44,337 bases of DNA, from contig JAHZHK010000004.1 of assembly GCA_019420325.1 (NCBI GenBank), positions 1 through 44,337 on the forward strand, written 5' to 3'. How positions within the stretch are numbered: position 1 is the stretch's first letter; each line of letters opens with the position of its first letter. Positions 22,670 through 30,663 of this stretch are shown here, piece after piece. Source of the DNA: Coriobacteriaceae bacterium (GTDB lineage: Bacteria > Actinomycetota > Coriobacteriia > Coriobacteriales > UMGS124). The translations under genes and the position numbers were made by a program. Below the pieces are notes generated by a model. The model did not search any database and was not told the DNA's origin. It saw only the letters and a program-made list of their open reading frames with translations.

Positions 22670-23596
22670 CTACGCCAGCTGCGCCAACGCGCGCTCCCAG
22701 GCCTGGTAGATGTGCTCCATTGCCTGCGCGGGGTCCTTGGGCGCAACCAGGTTGACGTGCGCGGCGGGGACTCCCGGGGCGGCCTTCTCCAGGTAGCCGA
22801 TGTTGAGCAGGCGCTCGTTGAGGGCGACGTCGTAGGGCACGAGGTCCAAAAGCTCGGGCTCGGCCAGCGCCATGGCGGCCAGCACGTCCCAGGCTACGAA
22901 TCCGTAGGTGTTCCACCTGCGCTGCCCGCGTTCAAACCAGGGCAGGCACATCTGGCGCAGGAACTCGGCGCCCGGCATGCCTGGGCTTGCGAGGCGGGTG
23001 AGGAGCTCGTTGCCGTCGAAGGTGAGCGGCATGCAGTTCCAGGCATCGGCCAGGAGAATGCGCGAGCGCGGTCCCTGGTCGGGTGCCGCCGTTGAGAAGA
23101 GGCGGTGCGTCGCCAGGCCGTCCACGGAGAAGTTGAGCTCGTTCATGATGCGTCCGCCTACGACGAGGGTCGAGGTGGTGCCTCCCATGAGGGCGATGCT
23201 CGCATAGCCTGCCAGCGTGCCGGGACGCAGGGTCTCGGCGGCGGCCAGGTCGGTGGTAGCGCCAAGCGACAGCAGGCATGCGTTGCTGCCCGAGGACTTG
23301 GCGATGAGGCGCGCGGCGGCGCTGGGCTCGCGGTCGGCCGTGCTGGGCATGCCGTAGCGAGGGGCGTCGGCACCGCGCAGAATGGGCACATCGTCGAGCA
23401 GGGGGTGCAGCGCGTGGGCGAGTACGTGCGTGGCGCGGTTCGTCAGCTCGGTGGATGCGTTGCCATGTGTGGTGCAGATGGCACGCACGCAAACGCGGCC
23501 CTGGCATCCTAGCAGATAGAGCAGGGCCAGGCCGTCGTCTATCTCGCCAGCGGGAATGCCGAGCGTGTTGTCGGTTGCGATGACGATGTCTTTCAT
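22670..23596 (-). CDS. Nucleoside hydrolase (IUNH family)
   Basis: A 308-residue enzyme of the inosine-uridine-preferring nucleoside hydrolase family, which splits the N-glycosidic bond of ribonucleosides using a bound calcium. The N-terminal metal motif is expanded: instead of DTDPGIDDA it reads TDNTLGIPAGEIDDG. Further family landmarks are ICTTHGNAS, IALMGGT, NELNFSVDG and the C-terminal FVAWDVLAAM. The expanded metal loop may mark a subfamily with a different substrate. GGAGG lies 7 nt before the ATG. Its 3' end abuts the GC-rich repeats; no terminator is seen there. The divergent HTH gene at 23776 shares its upstream region and could regulate it. Confidence 0.83.
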   Translation of the reverse strand: MKDIVIATDNTLGIPAGEIDDGLALLYLLGCQGRVCVRAICTTHGNASTELTNRATHVLAHALHPLLDDVPILRGADAPRYGMPSTADREPSAAARLIAKSSGSNACLLSLGATTDLAAAETLRPGTLAGYASIALMGGTTSTLVVGGRIMNELNFSVDGLATHRLFSTAAPDQGPRSRILLADAWNCMPLTFDGNELLTRLASPGMPGAEFLRQMCLPWFERGQRRWNTYGFVAWDVLAAMALAEPELLDLVPYDVALNERLLNIGYLEKAAPGVPAAHVNLVAPKDPAQAMEHIYQAWERALAQLA

Positions 23597-23775
23597 GACG
23601 AATCCTCCAGGGAAAGGCGGGGGTCTCGGGTCAATGGTACACCGATGGTGGCGCGGCTTCGCACGGCATGCATGCAGGCGGCGTTTTTATGCCTGCCCCT
23701 GCCATTCCCGAGCGGCAAATGTTGTACCATGACGTGCGGTTTTAAGACGTTTGCGACGTGTAAGGAGTGAATGCC

Positions 23776-24294
23776 ATGGCAGATGCCACCGAGAACGCCG
23801 GCGCCCTGCTCGACGGCCCCGACCCCTCCAAGGTCAACCCGTTCCACATCATTGCGATCGGTGGGGAGAAGGCCGACCTCAAGGCGGTGCGCGAGGCCAT
23901 CGGCATCAACCAGATCGATCTGGCCAACATGCTCGATGTGACCGTGCGCACCATCAAGCGCTGGGAGCAGATCGGTTGGGAGGAACCGCCGGATTACGTG
24001 TGGGAGCAGCTCCAGGAGCTTGTCACAGACCATGAACGCCGCGTGGCCGAGCTTGTCGAGGGCACGATGGCCCAGGCTGCCGCCCATGCTGCCGAGCGCC
24101 GCGCCGCAGGTCGCGACCCCTGGATCGTGGAGATTCCCTACTACAAGAACCAGGACCACTACGAGCAGTTCCCGCATCGCAAGCGCAGCCAGCACGCCTG
24201 GGGTAACGCCATCTCGCGCCGTGCCGCAGACATCCTGCGCCTGCGCGGCTACACGGTGTACTTCTACTACCCCTCGGCTGACGAGGGCAAGTAA
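23776..24294 (+). CDS. Helix-turn-helix domain protein
   Basis: A 172-residue cytosolic protein. Residues about 35-75 form a helix-turn-helix of XRE/antitoxin type (LKAVREAIGINQIDLANMLDVTVRTIKRWEQ), with the recognition helix in VTVRTIKRWE. The C-terminal half (about 110-172, ending RGYTVYFYYPSADEGK) matches nothing I know. TAAGGAG lies 8 nt before the ATG; an in-frame GTG at 23767 overlaps this site and is less likely. No toxin-like gene is adjacent. It may bind its own upstream region, shared with the divergent nucleoside hydrolase gene. A strong terminator follows. Confidence 0.8.
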   Translation: MADATENAGALLDGPDPSKVNPFHIIAIGGEKADLKAVREAIGINQIDLANMLDVTVRTIKRWEQIGWEEPPDYVWEQLQELVTDHERRVAELVEGTMAQAAAHAAERRAAGRDPWIVEIPYYKNQDHYEQFPHRKRSQHAWGNAISRRAADILRLRGYTVYFYYPSADEGK

Positions 24295-24329
24295 CGTAGC
24301 CCAACCGACAACGACTGCGACGGCAGCAC

Positions 24330-24378
24330 GCGCCGGCCGCGTTTCCGGAGACATCCGGGGCGCGGCCGGCGCTTTTTT
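24330..24378 (+). terminator. Terminator after the HTH gene
   Basis: GCGCCGGCCGCG (24330-24341) pairs perfectly with CGCGGCCGGCGC (24361-24372), followed by TTTTTT. Confidence 0.9.
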
Positions 24379-24435
24379 GGCTGGATTGGGCCGTCGTTGA
24401 GACAGTGCGGACCGCTTGGGGATGCGCCATGTCCA

Positions 24436-24584
24436 AAAAGTCCCAAAAGTATGCGTAATAACTCGCTTGCGATGTCGCATCGAAAATGGGCGTTTACATT
24501 TTCGCAGGTAGATGCCTTGCCCATTTTGACCGTGACCCCGTCTGCAGTCGCTTGGGGAGTTATAACGCATACTTTTGGCGTTTT
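24436..24584 (+). repeat. Palindrome-ended intergenic element, copy C
   Basis: 149 bp with the same ends and orientation as copies A and B: left AAAAGTCCCAAAAGTATGCG, right CGCATACTTTTGGCGTTTT. The inverted repeats continue through TAATAACTC/GAGTTATAA. The interior differs in sequence from A and B but keeps a similar order of short blocks (CTTGC, TG-CGCA, GAAAA-G, GTTTAC) and has its own stem AAAATGGGC/GCCCATTTT. Intergenic, between the HTH and DUF4428 genes. Confidence 0.8.
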
Positions 24585-24759
24585 CGCGTCAGGGGAGCAT
24601 GCGAGGGGCGGGAAACGCATGGCAAGGCGTGTGTTGCAATGGGACATGTGGCGCGGTGGGGCGGTTCGCTTCGGGCCGCAGGGTGCTGGGTGCGCGGGCG
24701 GGCGCGTGAGAACATGGGAGACAACAGGGAATCCGACTGCGAGGTGAAGGGATCTGACC

Positions 24760-25848
24760 ATGGGCTTCCTCGACAAGCTGTTTGAGAAAAAGTGCTGCGA
24801 CATTTGCGGCGGCGAGATTGGTCTCATGGGAAACCGCAAGCTCGCCGATGGCAACCTGTGCAAGGAGTGCGCCGCCAAGCTCTCCCCGCTTTTTGACGAG
24901 CGTCGACAGAGCACGGTGGAGCAGATCCGCGAGCAGCTTCTCTACCGCGCGGAGAACGAGGGTCGCGTGGCCGCGTTCAACCCCACCCGTACGCTGGGCG
25001 CCCGCACGAAGGTGCTCATCGATGACAACGCGGGGGCCATCATTGTGACGGCCTCCTCTCGCTGGCGCGACGTGAATCCCGACGTGATTGCATTCGACCA
25101 GGTCACAGGCTGTGCTGCGGAGGTTCGCGAGTTCAAGACCGAGCTGCGCGAGAAGAAGCCCGACGGCACCACGGCGCGCTACGACCCGCCGCGCTACGAC
25201 ATCGAGTACGACGTGTGGGTCGTCGTGAACGTCAACAGCCCCTATTTCGACGAGATTGCCTTCAAGACCAACGACGCGCGCCTTGAGAGTCGCGTCTGCG
25301 ACGCCTATCGCGCTGCCGTGCGCGAGGCCGACGGCATCCGCGACGCGCTTGCCAGCATTTGGGAAGACGCCCATGAGGGGCTCGACGCAAGCGGCGTGTT
25401 TGGCATGCGCCTGGCCGATCTCGATGCCGAGCGTCGCAACGAGGTGGCGGCCAATGCCGCAATGAGGATGGCGACCGCCGCGCGGGTCGCGCCTGGCGTT
25501 CCCGGGTCTTGCCCGCCGATGCCGCCTCAGGGTGGGTATGCAGGCATTCCCGTGCCACCCCAAGGTGTGGGCTACGTGGCCGGTGCGGTGAATCCAGGCT
25601 ATCCGGTGGCCGCTTCCGTGCCGCCCCAGGGTGCAGACCGCATGCCCGTGTCCGGCGGCTATGCTGCCCCAGCGCCCCAGGCAGCTGCCTCTGCACCCAG
25701 GTCCGGCGGCCGCAGCGCGGTGCCGCCCCAGCCCCAGGCTCCCGGGCGCGTGCCCGGCGCAGCCGAGGGTGCCGCGTGGTTCTGCCCGGCGTGTGGGGCG
25801 CGCTGCACGGAGAGGTTCTGCCCCTCCTGCGGCCACGAGAGGCCGTAA
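24760..25848 (+). CDS. DUF4428 and zinc-ribbon protein
   Basis: A 362-residue protein. The N-terminus carries a DUF4428-like zinc finger (CDICGGEIG at 12-20, then LCKECAAKLSP). Residues about 80-180 form a compact domain that is typical of DUF4428 proteins (a PH-like part is possible). A Pro/Gly/Ala-rich linker (about 240-335) with repeats of VPPQG leads to a C-terminal zinc ribbon (CPACGARCTERFCPSCG). No signal peptide or membrane segment. AAGGGA lies 7 nt before the ATG. The function is unknown; two metal-binding ends joined by a flexible linker suggest a scaffold or an adaptor. Confidence 0.82.
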   Translation: MGFLDKLFEKKCCDICGGEIGLMGNRKLADGNLCKECAAKLSPLFDERRQSTVEQIREQLLYRAENEGRVAAFNPTRTLGARTKVLIDDNAGAIIVTASSRWRDVNPDVIAFDQVTGCAAEVREFKTELREKKPDGTTARYDPPRYDIEYDVWVVVNVNSPYFDEIAFKTNDARLESRVCDAYRAAVREADGIRDALASIWEDAHEGLDASGVFGMRLADLDAERRNEVAANAAMRMATAARVAPGVPGSCPPMPPQGGYAGIPVPPQGVGYVAGAVNPGYPVAASVPPQGADRMPVSGGYAAPAPQAAASAPRSGGRSAVPPQPQAPGRVPGAAEGAAWFCPACGARCTERFCPSCGHERP

Positions 25849-26369
25849 CGGCCAAGTAATGGCCGGGCGGTGGTAAGCCCAACCGGTCTCATCGAACGCG
25901 TTTTCTGCCCACGTCGTCGCAATGGGAAAGCGCCGTGCAGTCCACGTGTTCATCGGTTTCTCAGAAGTATCGCGGGTGGCGGCAGGCAAACTGCCTGGCT
26001 CGTCGCCCGCACAACAAAGCCCGCGCAGGAAGCGGCCAACCGGTCCTTCCCGCGCGGGCTTTTTGCTTGCGAAGCGTTGTCTGCAATTGCGCAGGTGGAA
26101 GAGACGTTCTTGCCTGTGTCGTGCGTCTACAGATGGGTGCAAGGCTTGCGCCCGGGCGGTTTTGGGTCTCCCGAAGGACTGTCCAATCATGCACCCCTTC
26201 GTCAAGAGGTGAATAAGGATAGGCCCCTTAGAGCGTGTCTTGAACCGCGTAATGGGTCGACAGTCTTCAATCCTGCTGGTTTGTGTAACCCCGTGTTTGC
26301 TTCACGCCTGCGTCCCGAACCTTTGGGCATCGCGCTGAGGGTCGCCTTGCATCCGTGGCGTTTTGCCTG
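25849..26369. other. Intergenic stretch between DUF4428 gene and regulator
   Basis: About 520 bp. Apart from the terminator at 26016-26064 and an inverted repeat whose left arm is at 26311-26322, nothing is recognised. A 167-codon open frame across it (25870-26373) runs through the terminator and has no family features, so I do not call it. Confidence 0.5.
26016..26064. terminator. Strong, probably bidirectional terminator
   Basis: AAAGCCCGCGC-A-GGAAG (26016-26032) pairs with CTTCCCGCGCGGGCTTT (26046-26062), followed by TT. The A-run before the left arm would serve as T-tract on the minus strand. It probably ends the DUF4428 transcript. Confidence 0.8.
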
Positions 26370-26391
26370 CTAGTGCTTGAGGTTCGGGACG
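26311..26391 (-). repeat. 12-bp perfect inverted repeat spanning the regulator stop codon
   Basis: CGTCCCGAACCT (26311-26322) and AGGTTCGGGACG (26380-26391) are perfect inverted repeats 57 bp apart. The right arm codes for the last residues of the response regulator, so the mRNA could fold a long-loop hairpin over its stop codon. Confidence 0.55.
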
Positions 26392-26987
26392 ATGCTGCCA
26401 TCGGCCACGGCGTTCACGGCCAGGCGCAGGATGGAGTCGTAGCCGGTCTTGGCCAGAATCTCGGAAACGTGGCGCTTCACGGTGCCCTCCGACAGGCACA
26501 GTTCGTTGGCGATCTCCTTGCGGCTCTTCGCCTCGCACACGAGGCGCAGGATGTCCATCTCCGTCTCGTTGAGGGAGTCGATGCCGGTGGGAGTCGCGCC
26601 TGCCCCGCGCGGGAAGGTCGCATAGCCTTCGCAGGTCGCGCGCATGACGCCCAGCAGTTCCGCCGTGCCGATGTTCTTGTAGACGAAGCTGTCGGCGCCT
26701 GCGGCGCGCGCCTGTTCGGCAAAGGTCACCTCGGGCAGGCCGGTCATCACCACGACGCGCACGCCGGGCAGGGCCTCCTTGATGGCGCGCGTGGCCGTGA
26801 TGCCGCTGCGGCCGCCCTGCGTGCACACGTCCATGAGCACGAGGTCGGCGCTTTGGCGACGCGCCAGGTCGAGCGCCTGCTCGGCGTCGGGCGTCTTGCC
26901 CACAACCTGCATGTCGTCTTGGGCGTCGATGGCGAGCGCGAGGGAGTCGCGCAGCATCGCTTGGTCTTCGACGATAACCACCCTCAT
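26370..26987 (-). CDS. NarL/LuxR-family response regulator
   Basis: A 205-residue two-component regulator. The receiver domain has Asp8, phospho-acceptor Asp53 (LVLMDVC), Thr82 and Lys104 (FVYKN). The C-terminal LuxR-type HTH starts at LNETEMDILRLVCEAKSRKEIANELCLSEGTVKRHVSEIL. The ATG at 26987 (MRVVIVEDQA) has AGAGG about 8 nt upstream, and the longer open frame is not used. It begins 11 nt after the histidine kinase stop and is the third gene of a sensor-kinase-regulator operon. Targets are unknown; nearby candidates are the secreted protein at 30664 and the operon itself. Confidence 0.93.
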   Translation of the reverse strand: MRVVIVEDQAMLRDSLALAIDAQDDMQVVGKTPDAEQALDLARRQSADLVLMDVCTQGGRSGITATRAIKEALPGVRVVVMTGLPEVTFAEQARAAGADSFVYKNIGTAELLGVMRATCEGYATFPRGAGATPTGIDSLNETEMDILRLVCEAKSRKEIANELCLSEGTVKRHVSEILAKTGYDSILRLAVNAVADGSIVPNLKH

Positions 26988-26998
26988 TGCGGTACCTC

Positions 26999-28567
26999 TC
27001 AAATCTCGTGCGTATCGTTTGCCCCATAGGGGCTGTCGTCTGCTATGTCGTTCACCGTGTTGCCGCCGCCATTGCCGGCCACGACAGGCGCGCTCACGCG
27101 AACCATGAACGGAGGGCCCGCCTCGACCTCGAACGTCGCGCCCAGCGCCTCGCATGCCGCACGCATGCCCGCAAGGCCGCCACCCGGCACAATGGCTTTC
27201 GTGCACGGTGCGCCGTCATTTGACACAGCAAGGATATACCAGACGTTACGTTCCCGGGCAACAGGGTTTTGGTCGCTCGCATCATATGCTAGCTGGCCTG
27301 TCTGCACGATGTCGTCGTGCGAGTCCATGGCTACCCACACGTGGTGGGCACGCGCATGACGCACCGCGTTGGTGGCGCACTCGCGGACCACCTGGGTGAA
27401 GAGGCCGGCCACGGCGGGGTCGTCGGGCAGCTCGCCTTGGGTGTGGACCTCGACGCCTACGAGCGAGAACGCCTCAACCACCGCCGCGAGCTCAGTGGCG
27501 GCGTCGGGCCCCCTCGTCGCGTGCAGCTCTTCCGAGATGCCCTCGATAAGCTGCGCGACTTGCTCGAACGCTTGGTTGTCGGCTCCGTCTTCCAGATAGC
27601 GGTGAAGGATTGAGAGGCGCTGCCCAATCACGTCGTGCACCTTGGAGCGCATGACGGTGAAGGCCTCGTTGCGCGCGACCTCGTGGATGTCGGCGAGTGA
27701 GGCGCGAAGCTCCAGACCCGCCTGCTCAAGAGCGTCGGCAGCCTGTTCGAGCTGGTCGGAGGCGCGTGCCTGCTCGGTGATGTCGAGGGCGACGATCCAG
27801 CGGCAGGGCTGCCCGTGCAGCTTGAGCGAGCCAAACTGGAACAGACAGGTCTTGTCCGGCCCCGCCTGCACGCGAAGCCCCTCGGCAAGCTCGGCGTCGC
27901 CGCCTTCGCCTCGTTGCGCGCGCTCCCTCAGGTTGCGCCCGATTCCACTCAGGTCTGCCAGGTCGCAGGGCAGTCCCAGCGCCGACAGATACGACCTCAT
28001 GGTGTCGTTCGTGAAGAGCACGCGTCCGTCGACTCCCGTGCATAGCACGCCCACCGGCAGCGTGTGCACGGCCTGCGCCATGGTATCGCGCGCCGGCGTG
28101 GCGTCTCTCAGGAGCCTGTCGTTGGCCAGGGCACAGGCGGCGTGGCTTGCGAACACTGCCGCGTCGAGCGTCACGGCCCATCCCCACCACACACCGAGGG
28201 CGTCCAGGGCGAAGGGAAGCATGCAGCATGCGCACACCGCCTCGACGATGAACCGCAGGCGATGGCGGGGTATGCGGACGAACAGGTATACGCCAAAGGC
28301 GAGCACGCCGAAATACGTCACCCAGGCGAGTGCCCTCATTGGCTGCTCAAGCCCTGGGGGGAAGCCCTGCATGATGCTGCGGGCCGCGCAGAAGCCCAGG
28401 AACGCATGACCGATGAGGCCGCACTCGTACACGACCGCCACGCGCGGCATGACGCGCCAGCATATGAGGCGCGACACGTGCAGAGTCTGGGCCATGGCGA
28501 TGAGGAAGAAGACTGCCTCAAGCGCAAGGGCAGCAGCGGGGTGCAGCAGCACGTCGAAGGACATCAC
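26999..28567 (-). CDS. Membrane sensor histidine kinase (HisKA_3-like)
   Basis: A 522-residue kinase. The first ~150 residues hold four or more membrane segments, followed by a PAS-like domain (about 165-265, containing VGVLCTGVDGRVLFTN). A helical linker and the phospho-acceptor His311 (RSKVHDVIGQRLSILHRYLE) come next, then the ATP-binding domain with N-box RECATNAVRHARA (Asn400) and G-box GGGLAGMRAACEALGATF. The His-Asp pair is typical of NarL-type kinases. Its start overlaps the end of the upstream sensor by 4 nt. It should phosphorylate the downstream NarL-type regulator. The signal is unknown. Confidence 0.9.
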   Translation of the reverse strand: MMSFDVLLHPAAALALEAVFFLIAMAQTLHVSRLICWRVMPRVAVVYECGLIGHAFLGFCAARSIMQGFPPGLEQPMRALAWVTYFGVLAFGVYLFVRIPRHRLRFIVEAVCACCMLPFALDALGVWWGWAVTLDAAVFASHAACALANDRLLRDATPARDTMAQAVHTLPVGVLCTGVDGRVLFTNDTMRSYLSALGLPCDLADLSGIGRNLRERAQRGEGGDAELAEGLRVQAGPDKTCLFQFGSLKLHGQPCRWIVALDITEQARASDQLEQAADALEQAGLELRASLADIHEVARNEAFTVMRSKVHDVIGQRLSILHRYLEDGADNQAFEQVAQLIEGISEELHATRGPDAATELAAVVEAFSLVGVEVHTQGELPDDPAVAGLFTQVVRECATNAVRHARAHHVWVAMDSHDDIVQTGQLAYDASDQNPVARERNVWYILAVSNDGAPCTKAIVPGGGLAGMRAACEALGATFEVEAGPPFMVRVSAPVVAGNGGGNTVNDIADDSPYGANDTHEI

Positions 28568-30387
28568 GGCAGCCTCCTCTCAAGGAGGATGATTGCGTTG
28601 AGGGAGTCGTCCTCGCTGGTCACCTCGGCGCTCAGCACGCACGGCGCGGCCTCCCGCAGGGAGCGGGCAAGCTCATCAGGGTCGAAGGCCTGGCTGCGGG
28701 CACGCCCTTCCTCGCCCATCTCAAGCGACACGCGAACCTCGATGGCCGCACCCGAGGGGGCTTCTCCGATTACAAAGAGTGCCGAGGCCTCGCTGCGTGC
28801 CGCGCAGGCCATGGCGCATGCATGCAGACAGTCGAAAAGGGCGCTCGCCACAGGGGCGCTCACGGGACGCTCGAGGTTGGTCATGCACAGGCACGGCACG
28901 CCCGCTGCCCGCAGGTCGGCGCCGAGCTCGGCCGCCATAAGCCCGAGGGCCTCGGTGCTCAGGGGCCGGCCTTCCTGCTCACCCAGGACGAGGGCACCCT
29001 TGCGCTTGCAGTAGGCGAGGAGCACCCGCAGCTGCGCTAGCAGCGACGTGCGATGCAGCCCCTCGGGGGAGAGCGGGCTGGCCGAGCCGCCTGCGTCGCC
29101 GCACTCCCTCAGCATGTCGAGAAGCCCGCCCATGTGGACGAGGGCGTTTGCCAGGCTGCGCTCGACCTCGTCGGCCAGGGCGCCCTCTGCCTGCTGGGCA
29201 TGAAGGCGCCGCTGCACTGTGAGGTTGCGTTCGAGCAGCTCGTTGTAGGACGCGAGCTCGCTTTTGCGTTGTTCCAGCTGACGGTTGCGCATATCGGCGT
29301 CGCTGACGTCGGCTGAGAACAGCGCCACGCCGCCCGACAGCCGATAGGCGGCGAACACACGATGGGGGCAGTCGCTGACGCGAAACATCGTTTGTTGGGT
29401 CTGCGTGCGTTGCGCGAAGCGCACCACCTCTTGCTGCACCGAGGGGGGCAGGGGCAGCGCCGCGTCGGTCGCAAAGGCCACGCGTCCGTCGCGTCCGAGC
29501 ACCTTGAGGTCGAGCGGCAGACGTCGGAAGGCCTCACTGTAGTCGCGATACGAGGGGAAAAGGCCTGTGGCCAGGCATGTTTCGAACGCGACGAGAGCCA
29601 CGATGGAGTACACGAGCGCGAGGTTGGTGGCGCGAACGGCCTCGACCTCAAGAATATAGAGCGCGCAGTAGATGGACCCCACGCCTAGGACGGCCCCCAC
29701 AAGGGGAAGCAACCTGCGCAGGCGGCGACTGCCTGCCAGGTAGGCAACGACGAAGAAGGCGATGACTTTGCCTGCGGTCCACACCATAACGGCCCAGTAC
29801 CCAGGGCCATATGTGTAGTTGCTCGACCACTTTGGATCGGCAAGGTCGAACTGGAATGCCTGGAAATGAAGGCTGTTGGTGAGCACGGTCAGGATGAGGG
29901 CCACATCGACGGCAATCACATAGCGGCGAAGCATGCGTGTGGCGGGCGTGGCGTCGAGCGCGGCGGCGCGAATGATGCTGAAGAGTCCCAGCGAGGGCAC
30001 GCTGAGCATGGGGATGTAGTAGCAATACCACATGAAGCTCGCGGCGGTGGGGCTGTTTGTGTCGTATTTTACCAGCACCAGCAGAATCCAGGCTGCAAGG
30101 AGCCCGGCGGCTATGCACAGGTTGCGTGCGATGGCGGCGTCTGAGCAACGGCGACGCACCCAAGGTGCCCATGCGGCCAGCGTTGCCCCCACGCCAATCG
30201 AGAGTATGGCGCGATACCAGCTGCGTACTGAGGGAATCCCCACATTCGCCGGTGCGGCGGCCGAAAATGCCTGGATAAGCGCGATACCGGCTATGATTAC
30301 CAGCGCAAATGCCATGCCGATGGCCCCCGCGTGGTTTGCATGCGTGCCGAGGGCGTCTTGACGCGGCTCTTTGTTTTTCCCGGTCAT
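28564..30387 (-). CDS. Multi-pass membrane sensor lacking a kinase domain
   Basis: A 607-residue protein beginning the two-component operon. About eight hydrophobic segments fill residues 15-300, similar to a 7TM-type input region. There follow a PAS-like part (LKVLGRDGRVAFATD), a coiled-coil/helical section around RNRQLEQRKSELASYNELLERNLTVQRRLHAQQ, and a C-terminal region with faint resemblance to a dimerisation/ATPase fold. No conserved phospho-histidine motif, N-box or G-box is visible, so it is probably catalytically dead. GGAGG lies 6 nt before the ATG at 30387. It may form a complex with the neighbouring kinase and control it; this is inference. Confidence 0.8.
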   Translation of the reverse strand: MTGKNKEPRQDALGTHANHAGAIGMAFALVIIAGIALIQAFSAAAPANVGIPSVRSWYRAILSIGVGATLAAWAPWVRRRCSDAAIARNLCIAAGLLAAWILLVLVKYDTNSPTAASFMWYCYYIPMLSVPSLGLFSIIRAAALDATPATRMLRRYVIAVDVALILTVLTNSLHFQAFQFDLADPKWSSNYTYGPGYWAVMVWTAGKVIAFFVVAYLAGSRRLRRLLPLVGAVLGVGSIYCALYILEVEAVRATNLALVYSIVALVAFETCLATGLFPSYRDYSEAFRRLPLDLKVLGRDGRVAFATDAALPLPPSVQQEVVRFAQRTQTQQTMFRVSDCPHRVFAAYRLSGGVALFSADVSDADMRNRQLEQRKSELASYNELLERNLTVQRRLHAQQAEGALADEVERSLANALVHMGGLLDMLRECGDAGGSASPLSPEGLHRTSLLAQLRVLLAYCKRKGALVLGEQEGRPLSTEALGLMAAELGADLRAAGVPCLCMTNLERPVSAPVASALFDCLHACAMACAARSEASALFVIGEAPSGAAIEVRVSLEMGEEGRARSQAFDPDELARSLREAAPCVLSAEVTSEDDSLNAIILLERRLP

Positions 30388-30663
30388 CGGCCCCCTCCGG
30401 ATTGTACGGCGAATTCGCTCGTCTGCTTTGCGGTGCGCGGCGGTGCCGAGCCGCCTTGCGTGTTGAGGCAATCCTACTAGAAGTGAAGCCGTGCGGTCGA
30501 GTGGGCGCGGGTTTTATGGGACACAGGGTGCTGTTTGCACAAGGGGGTGTGCCGTACCATGACTATGGAAGCAAGGCGCCCGCGACGAGGTCGGGACGTG
30601 AGCCGCTGCGGAGGTACCGCGCGGCAGCTGCGTCAAAGCGCCGCAGCAAACAAGGAGGCTACC
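30388..30663. promoter_or_regulatory. Divergent intergenic region between sensor operon and secreted protein
   Basis: 276 bp. A possible plus-strand promoter is TGTTTG, 17 bp, TACCAT (about 30533-30561), with the string GTACCATGAC also seen upstream of the HTH gene near 23723. The minus-strand promoter of the sensor operon must also lie here but is not resolved. Confidence 0.35.

Noticed and set aside
25870..26373. 167-codon plus-strand open frame in the intergenic region
   Set aside because: Runs through a strong terminator, has no recognised domain and overlaps the regulator's 3' end on the other strand.
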